Shown here: positions 11,726 to 22,551 of the stretch, one piece after another | Layout of the letters: every line of letters starts with the position of its first letter | How positions within the stretch are numbered: position 1 is the first letter of the stretch | Assembly (NCBI GenBank): GCA_018902385.1 | Contig: JABSSW010000067.1 | Coordinates: 124,001 to 188,000, forward strand | From: Physcia stellaris | Lineage: Eukaryota; Ascomycota; Lecanoromycetes; Caliciales; Physciaceae | DNA: 64,000 nucleotides | Direction of reading: 5' to 3' | Translations under genes and position numbers: made by a program | The notes under the pieces: model-generated | The model's database searches: none | Told to the model about the DNA's origin: nothing | The model's input: the letters and a program-made list of their open reading frames with translations, nothing else

Positions 11726-13088
11726 TTCAATTAAGCCTTATTTCAAATAATTCCTCAGCTGCTCGTCTGTTTTATTATCTTGTCCTGAAGCCTGTGGCCT
11801 GACCTTATCAGTCTCCTGGGTGCCCCGCATAGCTAGTACGGGACCCTGACTTCACCGCTGAACCACACAGGAGGCCAGCCAAGGCTCGTGTAAAGGCGCT
11901 TTCACGTAAGGAGCAGTGTATGTGTAATCACTGTGGACAGCCTGCATGCTGCAAGCATACAGCACGCTGACGAAGTGAGATCCCACCACACCCAGTACTC
12001 GGGTCCGCTAAAACCCCGGTGGAGCCATCAGGGTGCAGCCAGCAGGAGCGAGTCTTCGCCGTAAGATTCAGCCCCTGATTCGTCACCACTGCTGATCTCA
12101 CCCACTCAAACTCTCCGAAGGAAGCCGAAACATGCACACCTCCATGACTGCATAAAGCCCCTGCAACAAGGCGCAATCGCCATCCCTTCGAAATGGCAGC
12201 CCTAAATGCCTTCTCGAAAGATGCAGACTAGTATATTGGTACTGTTTATGAGCCATGGAAGAACGCGAGTAGTCACATTCTACAATCGATCATGCCCAAA
12301 TCGTCAAAGTAGACTCGGCATGAGAAAGTTCTAGCGGGCTCCAGAAGAGGATGGGAGAGCGTATAGCACGTTGAGTTGGTTGCGCACTGCAACATAAAGA
12401 TTTGCCCAATCACTGACCACAGATAGTCGGTTATCTTTCCCTGTGGTTGCGACCGACGTCCGAAGATCATCGAGGAATGTGCCGCAAACACGTTGTTGAA
12501 GATGCCAATGTGGCAAAGGTACCTCGTACCCAGCAGCAATTGAGGCTGCAACATGGCTAGATATTGCTGAAGAAGCGATCCAAACAACAAGGCTTCCGAC
12601 GAGTTCGAGAATACATCACCGTCACATGACGAGGAAAGAGCCCGACCTCGATCCAGTCGCACCAGATGAGCGGTCTATGATCGCGACCACATCTTATCTA
12701 TCCATATCACTACATCCACGATCGGATTCCGACCCACCACGCTACCAATCTGACAAGCGTTTTTGATGTTACTTTTCGGATCTGCTGCAGAAGGATTGCA
12801 TTACAGGAATACGTGACATGACTGCGTTGTCAATTGCTGCCAGAAAGCGACAGCGTGCTTGGCAATCCGAGGCTGAGCGTGCCCCACAATCACGAGTAGA
12901 AGTGAGCGTCAACTCCAAGTCCGACGGCACTCCGAAACCAAATCGGGCAGCGACCGAGCTGTATGCAGCCCTATCCCCGTATGCGGTAAGTCGGATACCT
13001 ACTCGCTTGATATAGCCCACGATCCTCCACTATAGAAGTTCGTCGTAATGGTAAGACACAGTAGCAATTTGTTTGACATTGAACGACC
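11726..13088. other. Intergenic region between regulator and P450 1
   Basis: It contains the divergent promoters of the regulator and P450 1. Several 60-130 codon ORFs on both strands show no motif, no intron logic and no codon pattern that I can support as genes. Confidence 0.5.
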
Positions 13089-15022
13089 ATGGACCTAGAC
13101 TCCTTTCGTTGGATGCAGCTGGCGTACGTAGCATTCGGTGTGGTAAGCATGCTTCCTGACCGACATTCACAAACGACCAACAAAACGCATTCTCTAGCTG
13201 CTTGCCTACGCTTCTGCTTACAGTCTGTACAATGTCTACCTTCATCCTTTGGCCAATTTTCCAGGGCCCTTGTTGGCAAGGTCCTCACTGGTAGGTCCCT
13301 GGAGACGAGGAAATCGCCATCTCCGAGTGCAATTGGCTAAGTCGGCAAGTTATGGCGGATTGTGCACTCAATGGGCGGTCGGTTCCACAGGGCAATAGAG
13401 AAGCAGCACCAGACTTATGGTGAGGTCCAGTGGTCGACGTCAGCATCCCCACTTGAAAATTAACGAGTTCGAGGCCCTGTCTTTCGTGTATCGCCCAACG
13501 AATTGTCGTTTGCCTCTGTCAGATCTTGGAAGGCCATTTATGGTTCCTCCCCAGGGGAGCCTCCATTCGTCAAAAGCGAATTCTATGAGATGTTTGGATC
13601 AGGTTTCAGGAGCTTATGCATCGGGAGCGAGCGAGATCCTGTCCAGCACAACCGCATGAAAAGGTCGTTGGCAGGCGGATTCTCCAACAAGGCGCTGCTT
13701 GAGCAAGAAGGGTTGATAGATGAGTGCGTCAATCAATTCATTTGGAAAGTGGGGCAGGCCGGTGCAGGCGCCGAAGGCTTGAATATTAAGCAATGGTATG
13801 AGATGATCGCCTTTGACGTTCTTGGCGAAATGGCCTTCGGGGAGTCCTTTCATTGCATCGAGAACGGTGAGCCTGTCCGACACTCGATTAGTTTGAAGCT
13901 GATGTTGGATGCTAGGAAAGCCACACTTTTGGCAGCAGATGACAGTCGAGCACCTGTTCTTTATCACTGTGATGGACAACCTGAGGAGATATCCCCTCAT
14001 CAGGAGACTTGGTCAATGGATCCTCCCAAGTTTGACCGTGTCAATCCGAGATAAACATTCTGGATACAGCAGGCAGCAAGTAGCAAAGTTGGTAGCTTTG
14101 TGTTCATCACATGAACGAGAAGGCTGACTTGTTCAGGCGACTTGCTAACAAAACAGCTCGAAAAGACATACTGACAAATGTTGTTGGCAAGGTTGAGACT
14201 GGAGAGATTCCTCAAGAAGAGCTAACAGCACACGCATCTACTCTCATGTAAGTGTACAATCTGGTGTAAAAGCCAATACTCATACCTTTTCAGTGTGGCA
14301 GGCGGAGAAACGGTCGGGACTTTCATGTCGGCAGTGACCTTCTATCTGTGCAAATATCCCGCCACTATGCAGCGACTGCAACAAGAGATAAGAACCCGGT
14401 ACCAACAGTACGAGGATATTAACGCCCTTTCAGCCATGCAGCTCCCATACCTGCAAGCTACCATAAGTGAAGGACTAAGGATATACCCTCCAGGATCACA
14501 AGGATTTCCAAGGACTTCGCCAGGGGCGATGGTGGACGGGTACTGGGTACCGGCTGGGGTAGGTTGAGACATAATCATCGCTGTGCATACTGACTGACCA
14601 ACTTTCGAAGACTGAGCTATATACCAGTGCCTGGACAGTCACCCACGATCCTGCAAACTTCCACAACCCTAATGAGTTCATCCCGGAACGATGGATTGAT
14701 CCAGACTGTACTGATATTAAAGAAGCGAGCCAGCCTTTCTCCTTGGGTCCCAGGGGCTGCCTCGGTCGCAAGTATGTGAAGTCGTTTTCACATTGCATGC
14801 TATGGATGTTTAGCTGACCTTCGATCCACCATTTGTAGCTTCGCGTACGTGGAGATGTCATTGCTCTTAGCAAAATTGCATTTCAGCTATGATCTAGAGT
14901 TGGTAGATAAGAGCTTGGATTGGGAGGGTCAGAGCCACATGCATGTAAACTGGTGGAAGCCGGACCTGCATGTTCGCATGCTTCCTCGATCTGACATCGA
15001 GAGCAAGGATTCGGGAGTGTGA
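13089..15022 (+). CDS. Cytochrome P450, CYP65-like (trichothecene C-15 hydroxylase type)
   Basis: Nine exons give about 490 residues: 13089-13142, 13198-13290, 13350-13419, 13474-13866, 13946-14087, 14137-14247, 14294-14558, 14611-14771 and 14839-15022. Every junction restores a P450 element: an N-terminal membrane anchor; HPLANFPGP hinge; YGPVFRVSPNELSF; I-helix AGGET (290-294, Gly where Ser is more usual); ExxR as EGLR (Glu347, Arg350); PERW; and heme loop FSLGPRGCLGRN with Cys426. This is a microsomal monooxygenase. It is paralogous to P450 2 at 18236-20075, with the same heme loop and hinge. A role in oxidising the terpene scaffold is inferred from location. The donor at 14088 (GTTGGT) is non-consensus, so that boundary is least certain. 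Confidence 0.88.
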
Positions 15023-15263
15023 ATTTGTTTCTCTGAGCTTGGGAACTACTGTTCGCAGGGGAAGGCGATAAAGACAAGAGTCGGATAGCTGACTGCATTT
15101 CACCCAGAGGGGTACATTGACGGCTAGAATTCGTCGGCCATTCGGCGTGTGAGTCCTAAGAGGAAATTACCGATGAGAAGACGCTGTGTATTTAAGTAGC
15201 AAGACCATCGACTCTGAAAAACCAGAGCGAACACCGCAGAGTGGCTTCGAAAATACATTCATA

Positions 15264-16327
15264 ATGGCCACTGTTCGTATTGATGAAAGCTCGTTACCAG
15301 ATGTCTCGGGAAAGGTAGCCATCATAACAGGCGAGAAAGCCCTCGCCTTCATGAATATGCCAGATGCTGACCAAAACCAGGTGGATCTAGCGGTATCGGG
15401 TATGCAGCAGCGAGAATTCTCGCATCCCGTGGAGCCAAGGTGCATATTGTGGATCTCAATCCCCCAAATGAAGATATCCAGAGTGATTCCTCCGGGATTG
15501 AGTTCTCGCGCTGTAACGTAGCATCATGGAGCGAGCTACGCAGTATCTTCGAACGCGTTGGTCATGTAGATATGGTTTTCGCCAATGCAGGAGTTTCCGA
15601 AGACACAGACTACTTTCAAGATACCCGTGACAATGACGGCTTTCTCCTGGAGCCTCGATATGGCGTGATCGACGTCAACTACCGGGCAGTCTTGAATGTC
15701 ATCAAGCTGAGCTTGAGTGCGATGAGGAAACAGGGGACGGGTGGTAGCATAGTGCTCACCACGAGCGCAACAGCATACGCCCCGGAGCAGTCGCTTCCGG
15801 TGTACAGCGCAACGAAGTTGGCGGTGAGTTTCCTAGCGCGATGGTCCGAGGATGTCCTGAGCGGTGTTTTGGACATAGTGGGCTATGCAGGATTTAGTGC
15901 TGATGGTTCCCAGCTCGTCGGTCTTGTTCGTTCTCTTCGTTCAACCATCATTCACGAGGGGATTACGATCAACGCTGTCGCCCCAGCGGCGACAATCACA
16001 AGCCTCCTCCCGCAGCACCTCGCTGATCCAATAATGGCGGCAGGTCTGCCTGTCAGCTCGGCACATTTCGTGGGTCTGGCACTCGTATATTCGGCCACCG
16101 CTCAAGAAACGCGGCAAGTGGAAGCTTATGGAAAGGAGAAGGATTCCGAGATGGACAGACTGGCTCGGTGGAATGGGAGGGTCATACTGACGCTAGGGGA
16201 CAGGTACACAGAGATAGAAGGACCGGTTGCGAATTTGCGAGAGCAGTGGTTCGGTGAAGAGAATACGAGGTTGACGAGAATGCAGCAGGCTGCGACAGAT
16301 TTCCGCAAGGGGATTCACAGCATATGA
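15264..16327 (+). CDS. Short-chain dehydrogenase/reductase (classical SDR)
   Basis: The model is 15264-15330, 15381-15823 and 15914-16327, about 307 residues. Intron 1 (15331-15380) appears to be a GC-AG intron (CAG|GCGAGA, CTGAC branch, CCAG acceptor); splicing it assembles the cofactor motif TGGSSGIG. NAG and the catalytic YSATK follow. Intron 2 (15824-15913) is 90 nt, a multiple of 3 without in-frame stops, so unspliced RNA would still be translatable. Splicing brings YSATKLA next to LVGLVRSLR, the normal SDR order. The enzyme interconverts hydroxyl and keto groups with NAD(P)H, and an SDR is also present in the PR-toxin eremophilane cluster. It lies about 240 bp downstream of P450 1 on the same strand. 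Confidence 0.85.
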
Positions 16328-16943
16328 GCAGATAGTAAACAATCGACGACGCGACGTTGCGAAAGATGTTGTTTTCTTTTTGGGTAAAGAGTAGCCGCGA
16401 GCTCCTTAGCGGTAGCCCCTAATTCTAGCCCATGGCGTTAGCTGTTAAGCGCCAATGGGCGCTTTCGTCAACTATCAAGCTTCGTTTTCCTTGCATCTTC
16501 TCACTTCCACATTGCCTGCCGACTATTTCCATACTTATAGAGGCACTCATCATGACTAGGATTCGGTCTCTCTGTAATGAACTATCCAGCCCCACAAACC
16601 CACCTGCAAGGCGCTCAACGACCTTTTGAGGTCTTGCAACACAATGCCGGATTGCCAGACTATGGGTCGCGACATTCTCTACGAACGGCCTGGTAGCACG
16701 GGCACACGGTACCGTATGTAAACATGGACTTACCGGCTTAGCCACTGAAGTGAAGGAGTGGGACAACGAGCGCGGACAAAATTGCTGAAAGGCTACACCA
16801 AACGCTGGCGCAGTGAATTGCGACTCCGTGACGACGAAGCATTCCAAGCTGTCCACGAGGTCATCCACGCTGCTGCTCCTCACTGACGATAATAGAAGCT
16901 AAGCGTCTACCAATTCCTCGATTCTTAAATCTTTGCGGACACA
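16328..16943. other. Intergenic region with possible coding debris
   Basis: No intact gene. Around 16565-16890 one plus-strand frame shows protein-like stretches broken by several stops, which could be debris of a further gene. I do not recognise a family. The 152-codon ORF on the opposite strand has no motif. Confidence 0.3.
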
Positions 16944-17970
16944 ATGGCTGAAGCAACAAAATCGTTGTCCAAATCCCAGAACCAACAGGCTTCCATATAA
17001 CGCCCACCCTCCAAAGCTTTCCCAGCCACGATCAACCCTTTGTACAACAACCTGCCAGCACTCTATGTCGTCTACATCCTTGGCGCCAGTCCCGGCATTG
17101 GAGCCTCTATCGCTAAGGCCTACGCGCTTGCGGGCGCCAGTTCCATCATATGGCGGCTCGGAGCCTTGCGGCGCTCGAAGAAAGGACCGCACAAATGCGC
17201 GATATATCCTCGCTAAATACCCTCATGCCAGTGGTCTGGGATGTGGCATCTGCCGAGAGCGAGGCTAGGCCTGCCGAGAGGGTCAAAAAAGAGGTGGGGT
17301 GGGTGGACACAATCATCGTCAATGCGGCTTACTACGGCCAATGGTCACGTCTGTGATTGCTGGCGATCCCGGAAACTTCCATCAAGTGTTTGCGACCAAT
17401 GTTCTTGGAGCTTACTATTCGCCACACCACCTCCTTCCGCTGCTTCTGGGCATAGATGGAGGCGCCAAAGCATTCGTGGCGGTTTCGTCTCTGGGTACTT
17501 GGATGGTCGGTGGAGAAGTGGCACATACCGCTGCTTGTATGAGCAAGCTCGCATACTCAAGATCGATAAAGATGGCAGTAGAAGATTTTCGTGTAAGAGA
17601 GGTCTGCCGGGGGCTGTCCATACTGGCTTTGCAATCAGATATGTCAGTGTCGTCGATGAGAAATGGCGTAAAAGTGAGTTGAATTTGCTTTCTGTCGCTT
17701 CTACTCTTTTTATTAGGGTGAAAAGTGAAGCAGTTGCCCAGACTGACCTGTATGCGTATAGGTTCAATAGATGATCCTGCTCTTTGCTGCGCGTTCTGTA
17801 TCTGGTTGACGAAAGCGCCCAAGGAGATGTCATGGCTGACTGGTCGCTTCCTCTCCACCGAGTGGGACGTCGATAAGCTCATCAGGGTGAAGGAAGCCAA
17901 TGTCAAGAAAAAAACGCTCATGGCGGGCATGACTGTTGCATTACAAACATCTACTTTATTTGGAGCATAG
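16944..17970 (+). pseudogene. SDR pseudogene with several indels
   Basis: Pieces of one SDR follow each other in changing frames. An N-terminal piece (PTLQSFPATINPLYNN, read across a shift) is followed by the cofactor motif LGASPGIGASIAKAYA near 17083. A one-base loss near 17150 shifts the frame before AARSLAALEE. NAAYYG appears near 17325, then another shift near 17340. ATNVLGAYYS and a core region follow, with a C-terminal SDR tail (LTGRFLSTEWDVDKL) near 17840-17900. I count at least four frame changes. Unlike neighbouring genes, they are not bounded by GT...AG introns with branch points, and residues usually found before the cofactor strand are missing. The ancestral enzyme was probably a second SDR of the cluster. 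Confidence 0.75.
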
Positions 17971-18235
17971 GGCTCCAATATGGTCTTCGATTCATAGAGA
18001 GCCTAAGCTGCTTGCCACCCACTCCACATCCGTCACCTTTCACGTATTTAGTAGACGACCAGATTTCTCCTTCTTTTCTTCAACAAGTGTTGGACTCTAG
18101 TTACTCAGGCAGCTATGGGCAGTTCTCATGACCCCACGATGACATTTTCATTAACCATGCGGCAGCGACGGCCTTGACAATGACTCTCTCTCATTGCGAG
18201 CATTGTCTACATTGGTCTATTGACAATGCGCGTAA

Positions 18236-20075
18236 TTATCTTGGTTTTACCGCTATCATTAGTTGCGGCTTTAGCCATAACGTATGCATCTTGGACTGTT
18301 TCTGCCAGTCGAGCTTTTCATCCATCAAAGTCAAATCGTAAGTGTAGTGGAGTTTGGCAAGGACTGTGCGAAGCTCCATCCATCCCAAACTAGTCATTGC
18401 GTTAGCATGATAGTGCGGCTACATAGGATCTGCAGATAGCTTACCTGCGCCCTAGGCAACCTCTGGGACCTAATGAAAATGGCTGACTAGCTTCTAGGTT
18501 GTCCTTTCCTTCCTTATTCAGCCATCTTTCAGGCATGAATCTTTCAGGATCCTCAAAATTTGCCGGATCAAGAGCAGCTGCAAATGGGTTCGTCGAGACA
18601 ACGGTCTAAACCACTGCGTTAGCGCGCAGTCTCTTCCATACCGGACCATGGAGACACTTACCCCTCCTGGCAGAAGATGGCCTTCCACAGTGTCACCTCC
18701 ATCTGGGACAACCCTTGGAAGTGGAAACGGCAGTGGCGGATAGATCCGCATACCCTCCAGAGCTACCGCTTGGAGGTATCTCAATGAAGCTGTCGAAGAA
18801 GCATTTATCTGACCGTATGAACTAAAGGTACCTCGGATTTCGTCCTGTAGAGCACGTAGAGCCTGCGGTGTATGGAGTAGATAGTAGGTGATGCAAGAAA
18901 GAGCAGTGGCCGTGGTTTCGCTTCCAGCGAGCACAAAGTCCGAGGCATGTGCCGCTATCTGAATATCCGATATATTTTCTTCGTCTCGATGCTCTAGGAT
19001 CCGAGTCAGGAAGTCCTTACGATCTGTCTTCTTATTGATTCGCCTGCAAAAAGTCAAACTTGAAGGGCATAGAAACACCTCAACGCTCTTACTTTTGGAC
19101 CAAATCAATCGAATGTCTCTCGTTCTTCTTAGTGTCTTCGATCAATCTCTGTATGGTACCTGGCATTATGGTCATAGCAATCTTTGCTAGCAATGGGAAC
19201 CGCTTGAAGCAGTCGGCTAGAGCACCTTGCATCATGGCTCCTTCGATCCTAGAAATCCACGGATGTTTATTGCCGGATTCAATACCTCCAAACGTCTCTC
19301 CGAAAGCTAGATCCCCAATTATATCGAAAGTCATCATCGTGTACCATTCTACCATATTCAATCCTTCGCCACCAATTTTTCCAATCTGGTCCACAAATCG
19401 ATCGACAACAGTGGCAATCAGCGACTCCTGTTCGGTCAGAGACCGCTGTGAGAAGGCGTGCGACAAGCTCTTGCGCATCTTTCCATGCACACCCGGGTCT
19501 CGCTCGCTGACGATGGATCCGCACTGATCGGCGAAACTACCTCCTTCATAAAACTTGCTTTTCACATAGGGGCGGTGTCCTGGACGAAAGTCGTAGATGT
19601 CTTTCCACGACTGCGCCGTGTTGAAAGACAGCTCGTTAGGCGCAGTGCGAACCACCGGACCTGCATCGGGTGAATTAGAGTGCTGCTGGACTTGGATCTA
19701 GGTTCGACTGAGTACTCGTACCATATTTCTTGTGCAAGTCTAACATCTCGTAGGGCTGTCGGCCTCCAAGAAACCAGTAACAATACCAAAACTACCTGCT
19801 GGTAAGCCGTTGAAGTAGATATGTTGTACCAGATCTGCGACCGAAGCCTACACACATTGCTCATGGCTGCAGTTCTTGGGCCTGGAAACTTGGCCAGTGG
19901 GTGAAAGTACAAATTGTACGCCGCCTTTGCAGCAGCGTAGAGAACAATCTAATTCTATCAGCATCTTGGCAATTTCATGTATCCCATACAGTCAATGTCA
20001 TCGAGAACTGACCACCGCGACGGACCCCAAAATTACATTCCAGGCCTCCAAGGGCCAGAGGCTCTTCTGCGCCAT
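18236..20075 (-). CDS. Cytochrome P450, CYP65-like, paralogue of P450 1
   Basis: Seven exons on the minus strand (20075-20013, 19948-19856, 19791-19722, 19660-19093, 19043-18662, 18605-18445, 18389-18236) give about 496 residues, with all phases consistent. Features in order: N-terminal anchor; YFHPLAKFPGP; YGPVVRTAPNELSF; I-helix AGSETT; ExxR (EGMR); PERW; heme loop FSLGPRGCLGR with Cys442; C-terminus ending at a TAA. It is a microsomal monooxygenase closely related to P450 1. The two lie either side of the SDR and the broken SDR and point toward each other, which looks like duplication within the cluster. It shares a 640-bp bidirectional promoter with P450 3. The exact reaction cannot be read from sequence. 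Confidence 0.9.
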
Positions 20076-20385
20076 AGCTGTATAATGTTGTAAAGGGTAC
20101 GCTTTAGTCGGCCACCAGCTCGTACAATGATGTGAATGCTTCTCCTATGGCAGCCTCTGGATGAAGCAAGCAGCATATTGCCGATGTTGCGGGTCGTCAT
20201 CCTTCAGGAAAGCCTTAGACAGGCCCGAATGCCGCCGACAGAATTCCAAAAGCGGCTAAAATGCTGCAAGATAGGAGCGAGATGAGTCGGGAACATCCTT
20301 GACACTTTCGCACCACGTTATTCAACGCGTGTTTGCTGTCTTCAGCCTCGACCGGGTTTCATGTGCGGCCCGTACCCGTAAAGGA

Positions 20386-20437
20386 GACTCGGCTATTTCC
20401 TATTCTGTAGCTGACCGCAGTAGGAAATGGCCGAGTC
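20386..20437. promoter_or_regulatory. 17-bp inverted repeat midway in the bidirectional P450 promoter
   Basis: Left arm GACTCGGCTATTTCCTA (20386-20402) and right arm TAGGAAATGGCCGAGTC (20421-20437) match at 16 of 17 positions across an 18-bp spacer. The centre lies about 337 bp from the P450 2 start (20075) and about 305 bp from the P450 3 start (20717). Each arm contains a CTCGGC-type half-site like the palindrome in the GGCT/NRPS promoter. It is a plausible operator for a dimeric zinc-cluster regulator; binding is inference. Nothing else was recognised in 20076-20716. Confidence 0.5.
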
Positions 20438-20716
20438 CGGGATACGCGATCTGGAGATAAGGCGCACTAACTCTTCAAGAATACGCCTATCATGCCGTCA
20501 GAACACCCTCAACATCTCGGCATGGTGTGCGTAAGCATGGTGGAGTGCCCTGCGCAGCCGAGAAATAGAGACGGGCCGAGGCATACCCCGATCTCAGCAA
20601 ACATCACCTCAGACTGTTGCATTTGCAAAGCCGTGCATCAGACGTTGTCTTAAGAGGCTTGAATGTGACACGAAGAGAAGGGTCAGCTGAATCGCGTATT
20701 TTCCGTTTGACCTATC

Positions 20717-22551
20717 ATGGCGGACAGAATCTACAGGATGGAGAAATTCCCTGTGACCAATTTGTTCCATTTCCCGTCCGTGTCTAGTCCCTATGCGCTT
20801 GTCATTGTCTTCCTTCTTTATGTCCTAGCTTTCTTTCCTCGAGGAAAACGCCAAAGGATACTGCCAGAAATCCCCATCGCTGGCGTTGATGGGACCGTCA
20901 AGCCTACAGAAGTACGGGACAAGTTCCGCCACGGCTCGAAGGATATCCTCGAGCAAGGCTATGAAAAGGTTACGCTAGCCGCCGAGTTGAGGAATATGAG
21001 ACTGACATCGACAAGTTCAAAGGACGTCCGTTTCATGTGTTCACATCAATGGGCGATCGGTTGATGATTCCGTCCAAGTATGTAGAGGAGCTCGAGAATG
21101 AACCGAATGAGCGAGCGGATTTTCCAGCCACCTTTGTTGAGGTTAGAGTGGTGATTCTCTTCGTCCGGTACCTTAGAGTTGATAAACCTTAGATGTTCGA
21201 AGGAAAATACACTACCATTGGCACCGAGCAGACCCTTCATCCGCGAATCATCAAAAATCAGCTGAATCAAAATTTGGGTAATTAATCACATGGTCATTAT
21301 GGTTGTGTGCTGATAAAGTTCAGCCGGAATATTGTCTGATGTAGATGACGAGATTTGGCGGATCTTATACCGGAGTGCACAGGTACGTTTGAAGCATCTA
21401 CCAATATCTGGTCTGTACGGTCCGAACAGGTATCCCAACATCCAGATTCCGCATCCGGCATTCGCGTCCGTCAGCCTACTCTAACTAGCTGACCATCCTA
21501 GAATGGGTCGAGGTTTGTGCGGGCGATCTTCTTACAAGAGTTGTCGCACGTGCCTCAAGCCGTATGTTCGCAGGAACAACCCTTAGCCGCCATGAGGAAT
21601 GGACCAAAACAATGATAGATTTTACCACTGATAGCTTTATGGCTTCTCAGAGGCTGAAGGATTTCCCAGCATCGTTGAGGCCCATTGCCAAACATTTCAT
21701 CCCGGCACTCTCAAAGATATTCAAACATTTCGCTTTGGCAAACGCCTTGATTGTACCTATCATGAACGATCGAGAGCGAACCCAGAAGCGATCAGAGGAT
21801 TTGCTGCAATGGATGATGGATAACGCAGAGGGTCGTTCCAAGTCCGTTCTCTCCGCCATCAATCTTCACGTTGCGTTCGCAGCAATACACACTAGTGCGG
21901 TAGCTGTAACTCACATTATCTACGACTTGTGTGCAATGCCTGAATACGTGGAACCCTTGCGTCAAGAGATCGAGGAGGCTTTAGCAGCAGAGGGTGGTCC
22001 AACCAAGAAGGCTTTTTTGAAGATGCCGAAATTGGATAGTTTTATGAGGGAGAGTCAGCGACTGAATCCCCTGCTTCTAAGTTCGTCCCAACCTTCAACA
22101 GCTTTGCACTTTTCACCTACTGACAAATATAGTAACCTACGAACGCGTGATTCAGAACGATCTCGTTCTCTCGGACGGCTTTGTTCTTCCTGCTAATACT
22201 CAGATCGGAGTACCAGCCCATGCAATTGGGCTGGACCCTGAGATTTACCATGATCCATCTGCTTTCGACGGGTATCGCTTCTGTAAGATGCGCGAGTCTA
22301 ATCCCCAGTCTGCGGGTCAGCAGCAATACACGGCCGCGAACTTGACAAATATGTCTTGGGGCTATGGTAAGCATGCATGTCCAGGGAGATGGTTTGCGGA
22401 CGCCGAGATCAAGATGATCCTTGTACATATGCTGTTGGAGTATGATCTTAGGTTTCCAGATGGTAAGAGTAGACCCGAGAGTCTGGAATTTGAAACACAG
22501 AATCTGCCGGACAGGACAGCAACAGTTATGTTGAGAAGAAGGGAAGCGTGA
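20717..22551 (+). CDS. Cytochrome P450, CYP68-like (ent-kaurene-oxidase-related group)
   Basis: Six exons (20717-20968, 21016-21141, 21193-21277, 21324-21382, 21489-22080, 22133-22551) give about 510 residues. There is an N-terminal membrane anchor (SPYALVIVFLLYVLAFF). Other features are an I-helix with AAIHTSA in place of the usual AGxxT, ExxR as ESQR, and heme loop SWGYGKHACPGRWFA with Cys454. HTSA and HxCPGR are typical of fungal P450s that oxidise terpenes and indole alkaloids. It is not closely related to P450s 1 and 2. The first ATG is used; a second Met seven codons in is also possible. The 106-nt intron at 21383-21488 was placed because it alone keeps phase. Located head to head with P450 2. 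Confidence 0.87.

Noticed and set aside
13291-14136. P450 1 as a pseudogene because its pieces lie in different frames
   Set aside because: Each frame change has intron signals, and all phases agree through nine exons with every P450 motif present.
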